Assembly (NCBI RefSeq): GCF_041435095.1 | Contig: NZ_CP108025.1 | Location: forward strand, 558,001-622,000 | Direction: 5' to 3' | Length of the DNA: 64,000 nucleotides | Source: Kitasatospora sp. NBC_00315 | GTDB taxonomy: Bacteria > Actinomycetota > Actinomycetes > Streptomycetales > Streptomycetaceae | Shown: positions 22,724-31,589 of the stretch, in pieces | Layout of the letters: every line of letters starts with the position of its first letter | Position numbering within the stretch: the first letter of the stretch is position 1 | Notes under the pieces: model-generated | Databases searched by the model: none | What the model was told of the DNA's origin: nothing | The model's input: the letters and a program-made list of their open reading frames with translations, nothing else | Program-made: the position numbers and the translations under genes

Positions 22724-23704
22724 ATGTCCAAGAGAGCAGTTACGGCCCTGGTCGCCGGCGCGATGATCGTCACCCTGTCCGCCTGCTCGTCGGGTGCCGC
22801 CTCGTCCGACAGCAAGGCAGCCGGTCACAAGCTGACCATCGGGTTCTCGCAGGTGGGTGCGGAGAGCGGGTGGCGGACGGCGAACACGACGTCGATCCAG
22901 GATGCGGCGAAGAAGGCCGGCGTGGAGCTGAAGTTCTCCGATGCGCAGCAGAAGCAGGAGAACCAGATCAAGGCGATTCGCTCGTTCATTCAGCAGAAGG
23001 TGGATGTGATCGCGTTCTCGCCGGTGGTGGAGTCGGGTTGGGACACCGTGCTGAAGGAGGCGAAGGCGGCGAAGATCCCGGTGATCCTGACCGATCGTGC
23101 GGTCGATTCGAAGGACGAGTCGTTGTATGTGTCGTTCCTGGGGTCGGACTTCGTGGAGGAGGGCAAGAAGGCCGGCGACTGGTTGGTGAAGGAGTACGAC
23201 GGCAGGACCGATGACGTGAACGTCGTCCAGCTGGAGGGCACGACGGGCTCCGCGCCCGCCAACGACCGCAAGTCGGGGTTCGCGGAGGAGATCAAGGGCG
23301 AACCGAAGTTCAAGATCGTGGCGTCGCAGACCGGTGACTTCACCCGGGCCAAGGGCAAGGAGGTGATGCAGGCCTTCCTGAAGTCGCAGCCGAAGATCGA
23401 TGTGCTGTACGCGCACAACGACGACATGGCGATCGGTGCGATCCAGGCGATCGAGGAGGCCGGTAAGAAGCCGGGTGTCGACATCAAGATCGTGTCGGTG
23501 GACGGGGTGAAGGACGCGTTCACGGCGATGTCGCAGGGCAAGATCAACTATGACGTGGAGTGCAACCCGCTGCTCGGTGACCAGCTGATGGACCTGGCGA
23601 AGAAGGTCAAGGCGGGCGAGAGCGTGGAGCGTCGGATCAAGACCACCGAGGGCACCTTCACGCCGGAGCAGGCCACGGCCGCGCTGCCGACCCGCCAGTA
23701 CTGA
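22724..23704 (+). CDS. YtfQ-like sugar-binding lipoprotein
   Basis: A 326-residue periplasmic-binding-protein-type lipoprotein. The signal ends in a lipobox LSAC with Cys21. The mature protein follows E. coli YtfQ closely: LTIGFSQVGAESGWR, QQKQENQIKAIRSF, FSPVVESGWDTVLKEA, DFTRAKGKEVMQAFLK and VLYAHNDDMAIGAIQAI. YtfQ binds galactofuranose. In this context, beside a secreted arabinofuranosidase with a shared operator type, L-arabinose or an arabinofuranosyl sugar is equally plausible. The ATG at 22724 has AAAGGAAG upstream. A hairpin between this gene and the ATPase gene probably gives it higher expression than the rest of the operon. Confidence 0.92.
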   Translation: MSKRAVTALVAGAMIVTLSACSSGAASSDSKAAGHKLTIGFSQVGAESGWRTANTTSIQDAAKKAGVELKFSDAQQKQENQIKAIRSFIQQKVDVIAFSPVVESGWDTVLKEAKAAKIPVILTDRAVDSKDESLYVSFLGSDFVEEGKKAGDWLVKEYDGRTDDVNVVQLEGTTGSAPANDRKSGFAEEIKGEPKFKIVASQTGDFTRAKGKEVMQAFLKSQPKIDVLYAHNDDMAIGAIQAIEEAGKKPGVDIKIVSVDGVKDAFTAMSQGKINYDVECNPLLGDQLMDLAKKVKAGESVERRIKTTEGTFTPEQATAALPTRQY

Positions 23705-23718
23705 CCCGGCGCCCGGAC

Positions 23719-23762
23719 CCGGGGCCGCCCGCCCGTCCTGACCGCGGGCAGGGCGGCCCCGG
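23719..23762. terminator. Intra-operon hairpin (attenuator-like)
   Basis: The 12-base arms CCGGGGCCGCCC (23719-23730) and GGGCGGCCCCGG (23751-23762) enclose a smaller inner stem. It sits 14 bases after the binding-protein stop and 29 before the ATPase start. In solute-binding-protein operons such hairpins protect the first message and reduce downstream transcription. Confidence 0.65.
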
Positions 23763-23791
23763 CTCCCCGGCCGACCACGAGAGGAGGACCG

Positions 23792-25315
23792 ATGGGACAG
23801 CAACCGGTTCTGGAAGTACGCGGGATCCGTAAGGAGTTCCCGGGCGTGCTGGCGCTGGACGGAGTCGACTTCCGGCTCTTTCCCGGCGAGGTGCACGCGT
23901 TGATGGGTGAGAACGGCGCCGGCAAGTCGACCCTGATCAAGGTCCTCACCGGTGTCTACGAGTCGGACGGCGGCGAAGTGCTGCTGTCCGGGCGGCGGGT
24001 GCGGATCGCCGGTCCGCTGCAGGCGCAGCAGGCCGGCGTGTCGACGGTGTATCAGGAGGTGAATCTGTGCCCGAATCTGTCGGTGGCGGAGAACATCCTG
24101 ATCGGTCGTGAGCCGCGTCGGCGGGGTTTGATCCACTGGGCCGGCGTACGTCGGCGGGCCGCCGAGGCGGTGGCGGCGTTGGATCTGGACCTGGACGTGT
24201 CCCGGCCGCTGGCGGACTGTTCGATCGCGGTGCAGCAGTTGGTGGCGATCGCGCGGGCGGTGGACATCGACGCGAAGGTGTTGATCCTGGACGAGCCGAC
24301 GTCGAGCCTGGATCGCGACGAGGTCGCGCAACTGTTCACGGTGATGCGGCGGTTGCGGGAGCGGGGGGTGGCGATCCTGTTCGTCTCGCACTTCCTCGAC
24401 CAGATCTACGAGATCTGCGACCGGATGACGATCCTGCGCAACGGTCGCCTGGAGGGGGAGTACCTCACCAGCGGGTTGAGCCAGATGCAGCTCGTGTCGC
24501 GGATGATCGGCTCCGAGCTCGAGGGCCTGGCGAACCTGTCGGACAGTGCCCGCAAGCAGCCCGCCGCCCTCCCGGGCGGCACGCCGTTCCTGCACACGGC
24601 CGGGCTGGCCCGGCGGGGCGCGGTGGAGCCCTTCGACCTCACCATCGGGCCGGGTGAGGTCGTCGGTCTGGCGGGCCTGCTCGGCTCGGGGCGTACCGAG
24701 GTGGCCCGGCTGCTGTTCGGCGCCGACGCCGCCGACGGCGGGACCGTCCGGATCAACGGGCAGGAGGCCGCGCTGCGCACTCCGCGTGCCGCGATCGGCC
24801 ACGGCATCGCGTTCTGTTCGGAGAACCGCAGGACCGAGGGCCTGGTCGGGGAACTGACGGTGCGCGAGAACATCGTCCTCGCGTTGCAGGCCTCCCGCGG
24901 GTGGACCCGCCCGCTCAGCCGCACCGCCCAGGACGAGTACGCGATCCGGTGGATCCGCGCCCTGGACATCCGCCCGAACAACCCCGAAGCACTGGTGCGC
25001 AACCTCTCCGGCGGCAACCAGCAGAAGGTGCTGCTGGCCCGCTGGCTCATCACCGACCCCAAGCTGCTCATCCTCGACGAGCCGACCCGCGGCATCGACA
25101 TCGGCGCCAAGGCCGAGATCCAGAAGCTCGTCGCCAGGCTCGCCGAGGAGGGCATGGCGGTGCTGTTCGTCTCCGCCGAACTGGAGGAGGTCCTGCGCCT
25201 CAGTCACAAGGTCGCCGTCCTGCGCGACCACCGGATGGTCGCCCAACTGCGCAACGACGGCACCCTCACCCCGGAGCACATCATGGAGACCATCGCGAGC
25301 GGAGCACAGCAATGA
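23792..25315 (+). CDS. Sugar ABC transporter ATP-binding protein (YtfR-like, tandem)
   Basis: A 507-residue protein with two ATPase domains, as in all RbsA/YtfR-type importers. The first domain (about 1-235) has Walker A GENGAGKST, an unusual signature region around DCSIAVQQLVAIARA and Walker B VLILDEPTSSLD. The second (about 260-500) has a degenerate Walker A (GLLGSGRTEVAR), signature LSGGNQQKVLLARWL and Walker B LLILDEPTRGIDIG. This asymmetry is normal for the family. The ATG follows GAGAGGAGG. The stop overlaps the next start (ATGA). Confidence 0.95.
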   Translation: MGQQPVLEVRGIRKEFPGVLALDGVDFRLFPGEVHALMGENGAGKSTLIKVLTGVYESDGGEVLLSGRRVRIAGPLQAQQAGVSTVYQEVNLCPNLSVAENILIGREPRRRGLIHWAGVRRRAAEAVAALDLDLDVSRPLADCSIAVQQLVAIARAVDIDAKVLILDEPTSSLDRDEVAQLFTVMRRLRERGVAILFVSHFLDQIYEICDRMTILRNGRLEGEYLTSGLSQMQLVSRMIGSELEGLANLSDSARKQPAALPGGTPFLHTAGLARRGAVEPFDLTIGPGEVVGLAGLLGSGRTEVARLLFGADAADGGTVRINGQEAALRTPRAAIGHGIAFCSENRRTEGLVGELTVRENIVLALQASRGWTRPLSRTAQDEYAIRWIRALDIRPNNPEALVRNLSGGNQQKVLLARWLITDPKLLILDEPTRGIDIGAKAEIQKLVARLAEEGMAVLFVSAELEEVLRLSHKVAVLRDHRMVAQLRNDGTLTPEHIMETIASGAQQ

Positions 25316-26361
25316 CCCGGCACCGCCTCTTCTGGCCCGCCACGATGCTGCTGGTCCTGCTGCTGGCCAACGTGGCTTTCACCCCGGACTTCTTCGCGAT
25401 CCGGCTCAAGGACGGCCACCTCTACGGCAGCCTGATCGACATCCTGCACTTCGGCGCGCCGCTGATCCTCGTGGCGCTGGGTATGACGCTGGTCATCGCC
25501 ACCGGCGGCATCGACCTGTCCGTCGGCTCCACCGTCGCCATCGCCGGCGCCCTCGCCTGCCTGCACATCAGCCAGGCCGCCGACCCGGCGAGCGCGGGCG
25601 CCGTCGCCGGCGCCGTCGTGCTCGCCCTGGCGGTCGCGCTCGTCCTCGGCCTGGTCAACGGCCTGCTGGTGTCCAGGGTGGGTGTCCAGCCGATCATCGC
25701 GACGCTGATCCTGATGGTGGCCGGGCGCGGCGTCGCGCAGCTGATCACCGACGGGCAGATCATCACCGTCACCAGCGGCCCCTACCGGCTGATCGGCGGC
25801 GGGTACTGGCTCACCGCGCCGTTCGCCGTCCTGCTGGCCGGCGCCATGGTCCTCGTCACGGCGGTGCTGACCCGCTCCACCGCGCTCGGGATGCTGCTGG
25901 AGTCCGTCGGCGGAAACCCGCTCGCCAGCCGCCTGGTCGGCATCCGCGCCCAGCGCCTCATCGCGCTGGTCTACGTCTTCAGCGCGCTCTGCGCGGCCGT
26001 CGCCGGCCTGATGATCAGCTCCAACGTCTCCGCCGCCGACGGCAACAACGCCGGCCTGTGGATCGAACTGGACGCCATCCTCGCCGTCGTCATCGGCGGC
26101 ACCTCACTCAACGGCGGCCGCTTCTCACTCGGCGGCACCGTCCTGGGCGCCCTGGTCATCCAGACCCTCTCCACCACCGTCTACACCATCGGCGTGCCCC
26201 CGGAGACCACCCTGGTCTTCAAAGCCGTCGTCGTGATCACCGTCTGCCTGATGCAGTCACCGAAGTTCCGCGCCAAGTCGGCCCGGAAGCGTCGATCCCG
26301 GTCCTCGAACGACTCCCGGCCCGAATCCGCGGCACCGGCCAACCTGGAGGTGGGCGCATGA
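25312..26361 (+). CDS. Sugar ABC transporter permease (YtfT-like)
   Basis: A 349-residue inner-membrane permease of the RbsC/YtfT family with about ten hydrophobic segments. The conserved IDLSVGSTVAIAGAL block and the EAA-like AVVIGGTSLNGGRFSLGGTVLGAL region near the C-terminus are present. It overlaps both neighbours (ATGA at each end), so subunits should be made in fixed ratio. With the following YjfF-like permease it forms a heterodimeric channel for the sugar delivered by the binding protein. Confidence 0.93.
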   Translation: MTRHRLFWPATMLLVLLLANVAFTPDFFAIRLKDGHLYGSLIDILHFGAPLILVALGMTLVIATGGIDLSVGSTVAIAGALACLHISQAADPASAGAVAGAVVLALAVALVLGLVNGLLVSRVGVQPIIATLILMVAGRGVAQLITDGQIITVTSGPYRLIGGGYWLTAPFAVLLAGAMVLVTAVLTRSTALGMLLESVGGNPLASRLVGIRAQRLIALVYVFSALCAAVAGLMISSNVSAADGNNAGLWIELDAILAVVIGGTSLNGGRFSLGGTVLGALVIQTLSTTVYTIGVPPETTLVFKAVVVITVCLMQSPKFRAKSARKRRSRSSNDSRPESAAPANLEVGA

Positions 26362-27332
26362 ACGCCACCCTGACACGCCGACTGCGCGGGCAGATCCCGC
26401 TGCTGGTCACCGCCCTGCTGCTGGTCACCATGTTCGGTGCCGGCTCGGTGAGCTACGAGGGCTTCTTCTCCGGACAGGTGCTGCTCAACCTGCTCATCGA
26501 CAACGCCTTCCTGCTGGTCGTCGCCGTCGGCATGACCTTCGTGATCCTCACCGGCGGCATCGACCTCTCGGTGGGCGCGGTGCTCGCCCTGTCCACCATG
26601 GTCTCCGCCTCGCTCGTCGAACACCACCACTGGCCGATGTTCGCGGTGATCCCGCTGGTACTGGTGATCGGCACGGCAGGGGGATGGCTGATGGGCTGGA
26701 TCATCCACACCTTCGAGATCCAGCCGTTCATCGTCACCCTCGCGGGCATGTTCCTGGCCCGGGGCCTCTGCTACACGATCAGCGTGGAGTCGATCTCGAT
26801 CACCGACCCCACCTACACGTCGATGGCGCAGACCCGGATCCCGCTGCCCGGCGGCACGTTCGTCTCGCCCAGCGCCGTGATCGTGGTGCTGGTGGTGGCC
26901 GCGGCCTTCGTGGTGCTCCACTTCACCCGACTGGGCCGCAACGTCTACGCCCTCGGCGGCAACGAGCAGTCCGCCCTCCTGATGGGCCTCCCGGTGGCCC
27001 GCACCAAGATCGGCGTCTATGCGATCAGCGGCCTCTGCTCGGCGCTCGGCGGTGTCCTGCTCACCTTCTACACGCTCTCCGGCAACAGCCTGCACGCGGT
27101 CGGACTGGAACTGGACGCGATCGCCGCCGTCGTCATCGGCGGCACCCTGCTCACCGGCGGCACCGGCTACGTCCTGGGCACCGTCCTGGGCGTCCTGGTG
27201 CTCGGCCTGATCCAGACCGTCATCAGCTTCCAGGGCACGCTGAGCTCCTGGTGGACCCGCATCGTCATCGGCGCGCTGCTCTTCGTCTTCATCGTGCTCC
27301 AGCGCCTGATCACCACGCGTCGGCGCGCCTAG
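26358..27332 (+). CDS. Sugar ABC transporter permease (YjfF-like)
   Basis: A 324-residue permease, paralogous to the preceding one, with the block GGIDLSVGAVLALSTMV and the C-terminal AAVVIGGTLLTGGTGYVLGT. Order and family match the E. coli ytfQRT-yjfF operon. The ATG at 26358 overlaps the YtfT stop. A strong hairpin terminator follows within 30 bases, closing the operon. Confidence 0.93.
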   Translation: MNATLTRRLRGQIPLLVTALLLVTMFGAGSVSYEGFFSGQVLLNLLIDNAFLLVVAVGMTFVILTGGIDLSVGAVLALSTMVSASLVEHHHWPMFAVIPLVLVIGTAGGWLMGWIIHTFEIQPFIVTLAGMFLARGLCYTISVESISITDPTYTSMAQTRIPLPGGTFVSPSAVIVVLVVAAAFVVLHFTRLGRNVYALGGNEQSALLMGLPVARTKIGVYAISGLCSALGGVLLTFYTLSGNSLHAVGLELDAIAAVVIGGTLLTGGTGYVLGTVLGVLVLGLIQTVISFQGTLSSWWTRIVIGALLFVFIVLQRLITTRRRA

Positions 27333-27359
27333 CGCGAGCCCCACGGCCCCACGGCCACC

Positions 27360-27400
27360 TTGATGCCCGCTCCGGACGGTCCTTCCGGAGCGGGCATCAA
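27360..27400. terminator. Terminator of the sugar-uptake operon
   Basis: A perfect 17-base inverted repeat (TTGATGCCCGCTCCGGA at 27360-27376 and its complement at 27384-27400) with a seven-base loop, starting 28 bases after the last permease gene. Confidence 0.88.
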
Positions 27401-27596
27401 GCGCTGCCGCGACGCGCATCGGAGTGGCGCCACGAGGCGGCACGGGGCCGCCGGCGCGACGCCGGCGCGTGCCCGCGCAGGACGGCGGATGCGGACACCG
27501 GCGGCTTCCGGTCGCCTCGGATCCGCCCGGTCGCCATCGCGCCGCGGGCGGTGGGGGTCTTGCCCTTCACGATCGGAACGGGCGAGCATCGGACGC

Positions 27597-28136
27597 ATGG
27601 AACATCCTGCGGACGTTGTCGACCTCGACCCGGTCCGGTTGCGCCGCTGGCGTGCGGACGACGCCGCGACCCTGGACCGGATCGTCGCCGAGTCCCTTGC
27701 CCACCTGCGGCCGTGGAGCCTGTGGGCCGTCGATCACGACCTCGACGCGGCCGTCGCGTTCCTGGCCGACTGCGAGGACCGTTGGCGGGCCGGCACCGCC
27801 TACCACTACGCGATCACCACGGGCGGCGCGGTGGTCGGCGGCTGCGGCCTGATGCGGCGGATCGGCCCCGGCGGCCTGGAGATCGGTTACTGGCTGCACG
27901 CCGGCCGAACCGGGCGGGGATTCGCCACGGCGGCCGCCGCCGCGTTAGTCCGGGAGGGGTTCCGGCTGGACGGGACCGACCGGATGGAGATTCACCACGA
28001 CGTGGCGAACGAAGCCAGCGCGGCCGTCCCCCGTCGACTGGGCTTCGCCGAGGTAGAGCGCCGGAGCGTCCCGCCGGGCAGCTCCGCTCCCGCCGAGCTC
28101 GGCACCGACGTGATCTGGCGCATCCTGCCCGGGTGA
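27597..28136 (+). CDS. GNAT-family N-acetyltransferase (RimJ/RimL type)
   Basis: A 179-residue GCN5-related acetyltransferase. VRLRRWRADDAATLDRIV opens the fold, IGYWLHAGRTGRGFATAA holds the acetyl-CoA loop (variant of RxxGxG/A), and VANEASAAVPRRLGFAEVER is the usual helix before the last strands. It resembles ribosomal-protein or small-amine acetyltransferases; the substrate is unknown. The ATG at 27597 is chosen on homology, as upstream residues do not fit. A bidirectional terminator separates it from the arabinofuranosidase gene on the other strand. Confidence 0.88.
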   Translation: MEHPADVVDLDPVRLRRWRADDAATLDRIVAESLAHLRPWSLWAVDHDLDAAVAFLADCEDRWRAGTAYHYAITTGGAVVGGCGLMRRIGPGGLEIGYWLHAGRTGRGFATAAAAALVREGFRLDGTDRMEIHHDVANEASAAVPRRLGFAEVERRSVPPGSSAPAELGTDVIWRILPG

Positions 28137-28266
28137 ACGGTCCGCATCCGGCCCCGGTGAACGGTCGGGGTGCCGCCCCGGCGCCGCTCGACACGACACG
28201 CCGGGGCCCGCTCCGCGGCGCGCCCACAGCGCCGGCGGGCGGGAGCGTCGGCCCCGCGACCGAAGC

Positions 28267-28312
28267 GTGAGTGGCGCCCGCCCGCGCATCTGCGCGGACG
28301 GGCGCCACTCAC
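28267..28312. terminator. Bidirectional terminator between converging genes
   Basis: Arms GTGAGTGGCGCCCG (28267-28280) and CGGGCGCCACTCAC (28299-28312) form a 14-base stem with further pairing inside the loop. It lies between the acetyltransferase and arabinofuranosidase genes, which converge. Confidence 0.85.
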
Positions 28313-28345
28313 GTGTGGGCGGTCCCCCCGGTGACTCACCCTCTG

Positions 28346-29851
28346 TCAGGGGGCGATGTTCCACTGCTGGCAGGCGTTGTCGAGCTGGGCCCACTGCCGG
28401 ACCACGGTCCCGTTGGCGGTGCCGCAGTTCGTCGCGTCCAGCACCATGCCGTTGCCGACGTTGCTGATGGTGTAGTGGCTGCCGACCGGCGTGACGTCCC
28501 ATGCCTGGCAGCGGTTGCCCAGCGGGGCCCACAGCTGGACGGCGGTGCCGTTCCCGGAGCCGCAGTTCTTGGAGTCGAGGACGGTGCCGCTGTTGACGTT
28601 GGTGATGGTGTAGTGGCCGCTGCCCGCGCTGCTGAACTTCCACTGCTGGCAGGTGTTGCCGAGCGAGGACCACAGGTCGATCGCGGTGCCGTTGGCGGTC
28701 CCGCAGTTCACCGCGTCGAGGACCTTGCCGCTGTTGACGTTGGTCAGCCGGTAGGCGGTTCCGGCGGCCGGGACGCTGCGGCTCGGGGTGGTGTAGCCGA
28801 CCGACACGATGTTGCTCTGGACGGCGTTGTCGGCCGCGTCCGTCGGGTAACCGGCCGTCATCACACCCTCGAAGAAGGAGCCGTCGGAGCCGTTGCTGTC
28901 GTCCCCCCCGGTGCCCAGGACGATGGCGCCCTCCTTCTGCATCGGGGTGTAGCCGCCGAGGTTGGGAAGCGCGCCGTTGTACTCCGTGGTGAGGCCGCCG
29001 GACTGCGCGTTGCCGTCCTTGATGGCGTAGGTCGTGGTGCCGTTGTTCTTCAGCAGCGCCGTGACGAACGGACCGGCGTTGCCCTTGTTGGCGGTCCAGG
29101 AGCCGTTCCCGCCGGCGAAGAGCCCGTTCTCCAGGTCCGCCTGGACCCAGGGGCCGGATCCGGTGCACGGGGAGAACCAGCACTCCGTACCGAAGTTGAT
29201 GGCGTCCATGTGGCCGTTGCCGGTGTCGTTGCCGGAGGTCTCGGCGTTGCCGTAGTCGAAGCAGCAGCGGTCGTTGACGTGCGTGCCGCTGGTCACCATG
29301 TAGGCGCCCTGCGGCGCGCTGCCGGTGGGAACGCCCGCGGTGCTGTTGTTCCGGTAGCCGACGCCCGCCGACACCCAGACCCCGTAGGCGGCGTGGCCGC
29401 CGACCGTCACCGGCAGCGCGTTGGCGATCGCGCCGACGTCCTGGCCGCCGTTGCCGCCGGGGCCCTCGATGGTGAGGTGGTTGTGCTTGGCGCTCTGGTC
29501 GTAGATCTCCGTGATGGTGCACACCGTGCCGGAGCAGAACGAGTCCTGCGCCGCCGCGTTGGCGTAGCCGCCCGCGGCGAGCGTGCCGATGTCGGTGCTC
29601 GCCCCGTCCGACGCGCGGCCGACCCGGTACAGCGCTCCGCCGTAGGAGGAGTAGAGCGCTCGCGTCGTGCTGTGCGCGGCGACGCAGGGTGTGCCGGCGG
29701 ACGCGTAGACGTCGCACGGCAACGAGGACGCGGCCTGCGCGGTGCCCGCCGCTCCGACGGTGCCGACCAGCATCCCCAGCAGGACCGCGGCCGTGGCGCC
29801 CAGGGAGAGCAGGGCTTTTCTCGGGCTTCGAAGGCGTATCCGGACGATCAA
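28346..29851 (-). CDS. Secreted GH54 alpha-L-arabinofuranosidase with ricin-type lectin domain
   Basis: A 501-residue secreted enzyme. A signal peptide (about 1-40, ending AQA) precedes a GH54 catalytic domain (about 42-340) beginning LPCDVYASAGTPCVAAHSTT. Glu241 (ADLENGLF) and Asp317 (TGGDDSN) align with the nucleophile and acid residues known in fungal GH54 enzymes. The C-terminal domain (about 355-501) has three ricin-B/CBM13 repeats with QQW, QAW and QQW motifs. It releases arabinofuranose from arabinan or arabinoxylan. The only in-frame start is TTG at 29851, with a weak ribosome site. A perfect 20-base LacI-type operator lies 70 bases upstream, linking it to the importer. Confidence 0.92.
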   Translation of the reverse strand: MIVRIRLRSPRKALLSLGATAAVLLGMLVGTVGAAGTAQAASSLPCDVYASAGTPCVAAHSTTRALYSSYGGALYRVGRASDGASTDIGTLAAGGYANAAAQDSFCSGTVCTITEIYDQSAKHNHLTIEGPGGNGGQDVGAIANALPVTVGGHAAYGVWVSAGVGYRNNSTAGVPTGSAPQGAYMVTSGTHVNDRCCFDYGNAETSGNDTGNGHMDAINFGTECWFSPCTGSGPWVQADLENGLFAGGNGSWTANKGNAGPFVTALLKNNGTTTYAIKDGNAQSGGLTTEYNGALPNLGGYTPMQKEGAIVLGTGGDDSNGSDGSFFEGVMTAGYPTDAADNAVQSNIVSVGYTTPSRSVPAAGTAYRLTNVNSGKVLDAVNCGTANGTAIDLWSSLGNTCQQWKFSSAGSGHYTITNVNSGTVLDSKNCGSGNGTAVQLWAPLGNRCQAWDVTPVGSHYTISNVGNGMVLDATNCGTANGTVVRQWAQLDNACQQWNIAP

Positions 29852-29920
29852 GGCGAATCACATTCCGTTCGGGTGGGTGGGGTGGGTGGCCGCGTCACCG
29901 CCCGGTCCGTCCGGAGCCAT

Positions 29921-29940
29921 AATTGTTAGCGCTAACAATT
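29921..29940. promoter_or_regulatory. LacI-type operator, copy 3 (perfect palindrome)
   Basis: AATTGTTAGCGCTAACAATT is a perfect 20-base palindrome located 70 bases upstream of the arabinofuranosidase start. It is the best example of the GTKARCGYTMAC sites in this window. Confidence 0.85.
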
Positions 29941-30064
29941 CAGAGCAACCCAGAATCGCCGCTGGAGCATCGGGGAATACCGTTGCACTAGACGGTTGGC
30001 GTGGTGGCGCGGTGCGCATCACTATGGGTCAGCCACTGGGTGAGGTCAAGGTTTTGGACGCTGG

Positions 30065-30080
30065 ATTGTTAACGCTCACA
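30065..30080. promoter_or_regulatory. LacI-type operator, copy 4
   Basis: ATTGTTAACGCTCACA carries the same core (GTTAACGCTCAC). It is 144 bases from copy 3 and 144 bases upstream of the SRPBCC start. It may cooperate with copy 3 by looping or control the plus-strand gene. Confidence 0.6.
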
Positions 30081-30223
30081 GGATGTCCTCGTCGAGAACG
30101 CGGATCCTTGCCGGAAGTTGACGGACCCACGGTTCGACTCCCGCGCGGCGAGCGGGGAGGGCGCCGTGATCACCGTGGCCGCCGCACCACGATGAGCGCC
30201 CGGCGACTGCCTACGATCACCGT

Positions 30224-30658
30224 ATGGCCACCTTTCGGATCACCCGTCGCTCGTCACTCTCCACCGCCGAGGCCTGGCGTCGCATGACCGACTGGGAGCG
30301 GCACGCCGGGCCGGTACCCTTCACCGCGATCCGGGTGACCGGCGCCCCCGGGACGGGAAGCGGTTTCACCGCGCGTACGGCCGTCGGGCCGGTCGGGTTC
30401 GACGACCCGATGGAGGTGACGTGCTGGCAGCCGCCGCAGGGGGAACGCCCCGGCCTGTGCCGGCTGGAGAAGCGCGGGACGGTGGTGCGGGGCTGGGCGG
30501 AGATCGAGGTCCGCCCCTACCGCCGGGGATCGGTCGTCCAGTGGCGGGAGGACCTACGGGTGAGGGCCCTGCCGCGCGCCCTCGGCGCACCCGTCGCCTG
30601 GTGCGGACGGGTGCTGTTCGGGCGTGTCATGCGGCAGCTGCTCGACCCCGGGAAGTGA
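30224..30658 (+). CDS. SRPBCC-family protein
   Basis: A 144-residue protein with the START/polyketide-cyclase-like pattern: an N-terminal strand and helix TRRSSLSTAEAWRRMTDWERHA, a central GFTARTAVGPVGFDDPMEV, strands around VVQWREDLRV and a C-terminal amphipathic helix. The fold binds hydrophobic ligands. No specific function can be named. The last 32 bases overlap the end of the converging truncated peptidase gene. Confidence 0.75.
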   Translation: MATFRITRRSSLSTAEAWRRMTDWERHAGPVPFTAIRVTGAPGTGSGFTARTAVGPVGFDDPMEVTCWQPPQGERPGLCRLEKRGTVVRGWAEIEVRPYRRGSVVQWREDLRVRALPRALGAPVAWCGRVLFGRVMRQLLDPGK

Positions 30659-31268
30659 CGCTCCGGGGCCCGAGCACCCGCGCGAACCACGACAGCGGGG
30701 CAGGACGGCCGGGTGCGGTGACGGTGTTGAAACCGTCGGAGGCGCGGCCGCCGAACTCCTGGTGGCCGATCAGCACCCCGGTGTCGAGGACGTACGCGGT
30801 CACACCCCGCCCGGCCGTGTCCGGGTAGCCGTACGAGTCGTCCGTCCGCAGTCTGCGCCGGTCGATCCGGTCCGGCCCCCAGGACTCGGGCTCCTGCTGG
30901 ACAGCGTCGACCGCGACCCTGCGGTTCTGCACCACCTCGGCCACCGCCGGATCCGCCGCCAGCCGCCTGGCCTGGCGCTCGGAGAGCTCGACCGAGTAAC
31001 CGTTCAGCGCCGCGTCGAAGGTCCGGCGGATCCTGCCCCCGAACCGCTCGGCCAACGCCCGGCCCTGCGGCGAGACGGACTTCACCGCCGACGGGTCGAG
31101 GACGACGAGGTAGCTGCCCGGAATCGTCCCCGGCGCGCCGGCGTCGGGGATCACGCCCTCCGGCGGACCTGCGGCCCACGCCGGAGCCGCGCTCGACCCC
31201 AGGAGTGTCACCGTGACGGCGGCGGCCACCAGCCACGGACGGACGGAGAACACGCGTACGGCGACCAT
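30627..31268 (-). pseudogene. Truncated S8 (subtilisin-like) peptidase
   Basis: 213 codons from the ATG at 31268. The product has a signal peptide ending AWA, a complete inhibitor-I9 propeptide (SYLVVLDP through QNRRVAVDAVQQ) and the start of an S8 domain with the catalytic Asp in TAYVLDTGVLIGHQEFGGRA. Homology stops right after that point. The His and Ser blocks of the catalytic triad are absent and the last about 30 residues look random. Related enzymes have about 400 residues. It is probably a deletion remnant whose 3' end was replaced by the SRPBCC gene. A free-standing I9 inhibitor function is possible but less likely. Confidence 0.75.
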
Positions 31269-31589
31269 CGGAACAGCCCCCGGCAACCGATCGGCGCCGC
31301 GCTCGGCCACCGGACCTGCCGGCAGGGTCACGACGCACCTGAACAGCGGGACCCGATGCCCCTCCGCAGGAACAACGCTGACGAATCGTCAGCAGGCTCG
31401 CACGGGAACGAGGGTACGAATTCACCTACGCACCGCCGTCTCCGCGCCCCCGCGCCGGCCCGGCGTTCCGGCGAGCACCCGACCGACTACGACCCGTCCT
31501 CTGGTGAAATGGGCACGCCCCCGCCGACCCGACATGTCGCACGGGACCCGACCTGACCCGCAGCACCCGACCCGAGGAGAAGACACGGC

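Larger units (their letters stand above)
29852..30223. promoter_or_regulatory. Divergent control region with two LacI-type operators
   Basis: A 372-base gap between the arabinofuranosidase and the SRPBCC gene. It holds the palindromic operator at 29921-29940 and a second site at 30065-30080. Nothing else was recognised. Confidence 0.6.
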
